Source: UBA3206 sp964548855 (GTDB lineage Bacteria > Bacillota_I > Bacilli_A > Acholeplasmatales > Anaeroplasmataceae). From it: DNA of 6,150 nt. Where the stretch lies: positions 1 through 6,150 of the forward strand of contig CAZJSR010000038.1 in NCBI GenBank assembly GCA_964548855.1, in the 5' to 3' direction. The translations under genes and the position numbers were made by a program. The notes beneath the pieces are model-generated. The model saw only the letters and a program-made list of their open reading frames with translations, ran no database searches and was not told the origin of the DNA. This document shows positions 5,804-6,150 of this stretch, in pieces. The number at the start of each line of letters is the position of its first letter. Within the stretch, counting starts at the first letter, position 1.

Positions 5804-6049
5804 ATGAAAGAAGTTGTAATTAATGTTGACGGTATGATGTGTGGAATGTGTGAAGCACACGTAAATGATGCGATAAGAAAAGCAGTTAATCCTAAAAAGG
5901 TAGAATCGTCTCATAAGAAAAAGACAACGACAGTTATATGTGAAGATGATGTATCTTTAGATTTAATTATATCTGCGATTACTAAGGGTGGATATAACGT
6001 ATTAAACGTAGAAGAAAAACCATATGTAAAAAAAGGATTTTTTAGATAA
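5804..6049 (+). CDS. copZ: CopZ-like copper chaperone (HMA domain protein)
   Basis: An 81-residue soluble heavy-metal-associated domain protein, expected to bind Cu(I) in the cytosol and pass it to CopA or CsoR. The metal site is Gly-Met-Met-C13-Gly-Met-C16 in the loop before the first helix, and the beta-alpha-beta order can be followed to the Gly-Gly-Tyr at 62-64. About 12 residues then follow (ending Lys-Lys-Gly-Phe-Phe-Arg), a tail beyond the usual 68-70-residue CopZ. The segment after the first helix is Lys-rich (His-Lys-Lys-Lys, 37-40). AAGGTGA (5789-5795) lies 8 bases before ATG 5804, inside the copA end. It is in the same frame as copA, separated only by the TAA stop and one codon, and shares Gly-Met-Met-Cys with CopA's C-terminal domain. 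Last gene of the operon. Confidence 0.88.
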   Translation: MKEVVINVDGMMCGMCEAHVNDAIRKAVNPKKVESSHKKKTTTVICEDDVSLDLIISAITKGGYNVLNVEEKPYVKKGFFR

Positions 6050-6060
6050 AATATTAAAAT

Positions 6061-6100
6061 AAGGAATATTTAATCTTAGTTAGGCTAAATATTCCTTTTT
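6061..6100 (+). terminator. Intrinsic terminator of the copper operon
   Basis: AAGGAATATTTA (6061-6072) pairs perfectly with TAAATATTCCTT (6086-6097) around a 13-base loop, and the stem ends in a run of five T (6096-6100). It lies 11 bases after the copZ stop. The stem is AT-rich, with two G-C pairs, but long enough to be a convincing end for the csoR-copA-copZ message. Confidence 0.88.
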
Positions 6101-6108
6101 ATTATGTC

Positions 6109-6147
6109 GTTCGAAGAACAATATAAAACCACCTGCTATGCGGGTGG
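6109..6147. repeat. Two adjacent hairpins at the right edge, possibly an IS200/IS605-like end
   Basis: A small hairpin, GTTC-GAA-GAAC (6109-6119), is followed ten bases later by a strong GC-rich one. In the second, CCACC (6129-6133) pairs with GGTGG (6143-6147), continued by a T-G wobble and two more pairs around a TAT loop. It has no T run, so it is not a terminator. Subterminal hairpins of this CCACC...GGTGG kind, next to AT-rich flanks, are a hallmark of IS200/IS605 elements, where they are recognised by the TnpA Tyr transposase. The window ends three bases later, so no gene supports the identification. Confidence 0.45.
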
Positions 6148-6150
6148 AAT

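Noticed and set aside
1..6150. CRISPR array, tRNA or rRNA genes.
   Set aside because: No regularly spaced repeats beyond one imperfect pair, no cloverleaf with a TTCGANNC arm in context (TTCGAA at 6110-6115 is just a palindrome in a small hairpin), and no rRNA-like conserved GC blocks.

Overview
This window is very AT-rich (about 70% A+T by eye). It uses the standard genetic code: tryptophan is TGG throughout, and TGA is the stop of both the ISL3-like transposase and the cysteine peptidase. Strong AAGG/GAGG ribosome sites, a CsoR/CopA/CopZ copper operon and IS3, ISL3 and possibly IS200/IS605-like elements point to a low-GC Firmicute, probably of the Erysipelotrichia or neighbouring gut Bacilli/Mollicutes-like lineages. 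The lineage is inferred from style and was not checked by search.

Layout. (1) Bases 1 to about 1630 are insertion-sequence material on the minus strand: the first 83 codons of an IS3-type OrfA running off the left edge, then an ISL3-family transposase that keeps its DDE residues but lacks the usual C-terminal tail. It stops 35 bases before the IS3 gene, so the IS3 element looks inserted into it. (2) Bases 1511-1897 hold no gene. They carry the transposase promoter, a long hairpin that may mark the IS end, a pair of imperfect 20-base direct repeats and a poor promoter for the next gene. (3) Bases 1898-2974, plus strand, hold a secreted papain-like cysteine peptidase followed 19 bases later by a small lipoprotein of unknown function. 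The peptidase's signal-peptide start codon is one base out of frame with the body, and two A7 tracts lie at the break. A good intrinsic terminator closes the pair. (4) Bases 3026-6100 are a compact copper-resistance operon: a textbook promoter with a CsoR-type operator in its spacer, then csoR, copA and a copZ-like chaperone, overlapping or almost touching, then a terminator. (5) The last 50 bases contain two small hairpins, one resembling the subterminal hairpins of IS200/IS605 elements.

How the genes work together. CsoR would block its own promoter when Cu(I) is scarce. When Cu(I) binds its Cys-His-Cys site, csoR, copA and the chaperone are expressed together. The chaperone binds cytosolic Cu(I), and CopA, which here has a metal-binding domain at each end, pumps it out. 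The peptidase and lipoprotein form a separate unit at the cell surface.

The most interesting points are the A-tract frameshift in the peptidase signal peptide (slippage switch, decay or sequencing error), the unassigned peptidase-lipoprotein pair, and the CopA C-terminal metal-binding domain separated from copZ by a single in-frame stop codon. I see no clearly new multi-gene system. The peptidase-lipoprotein pair is the only candidate for undescribed biology.
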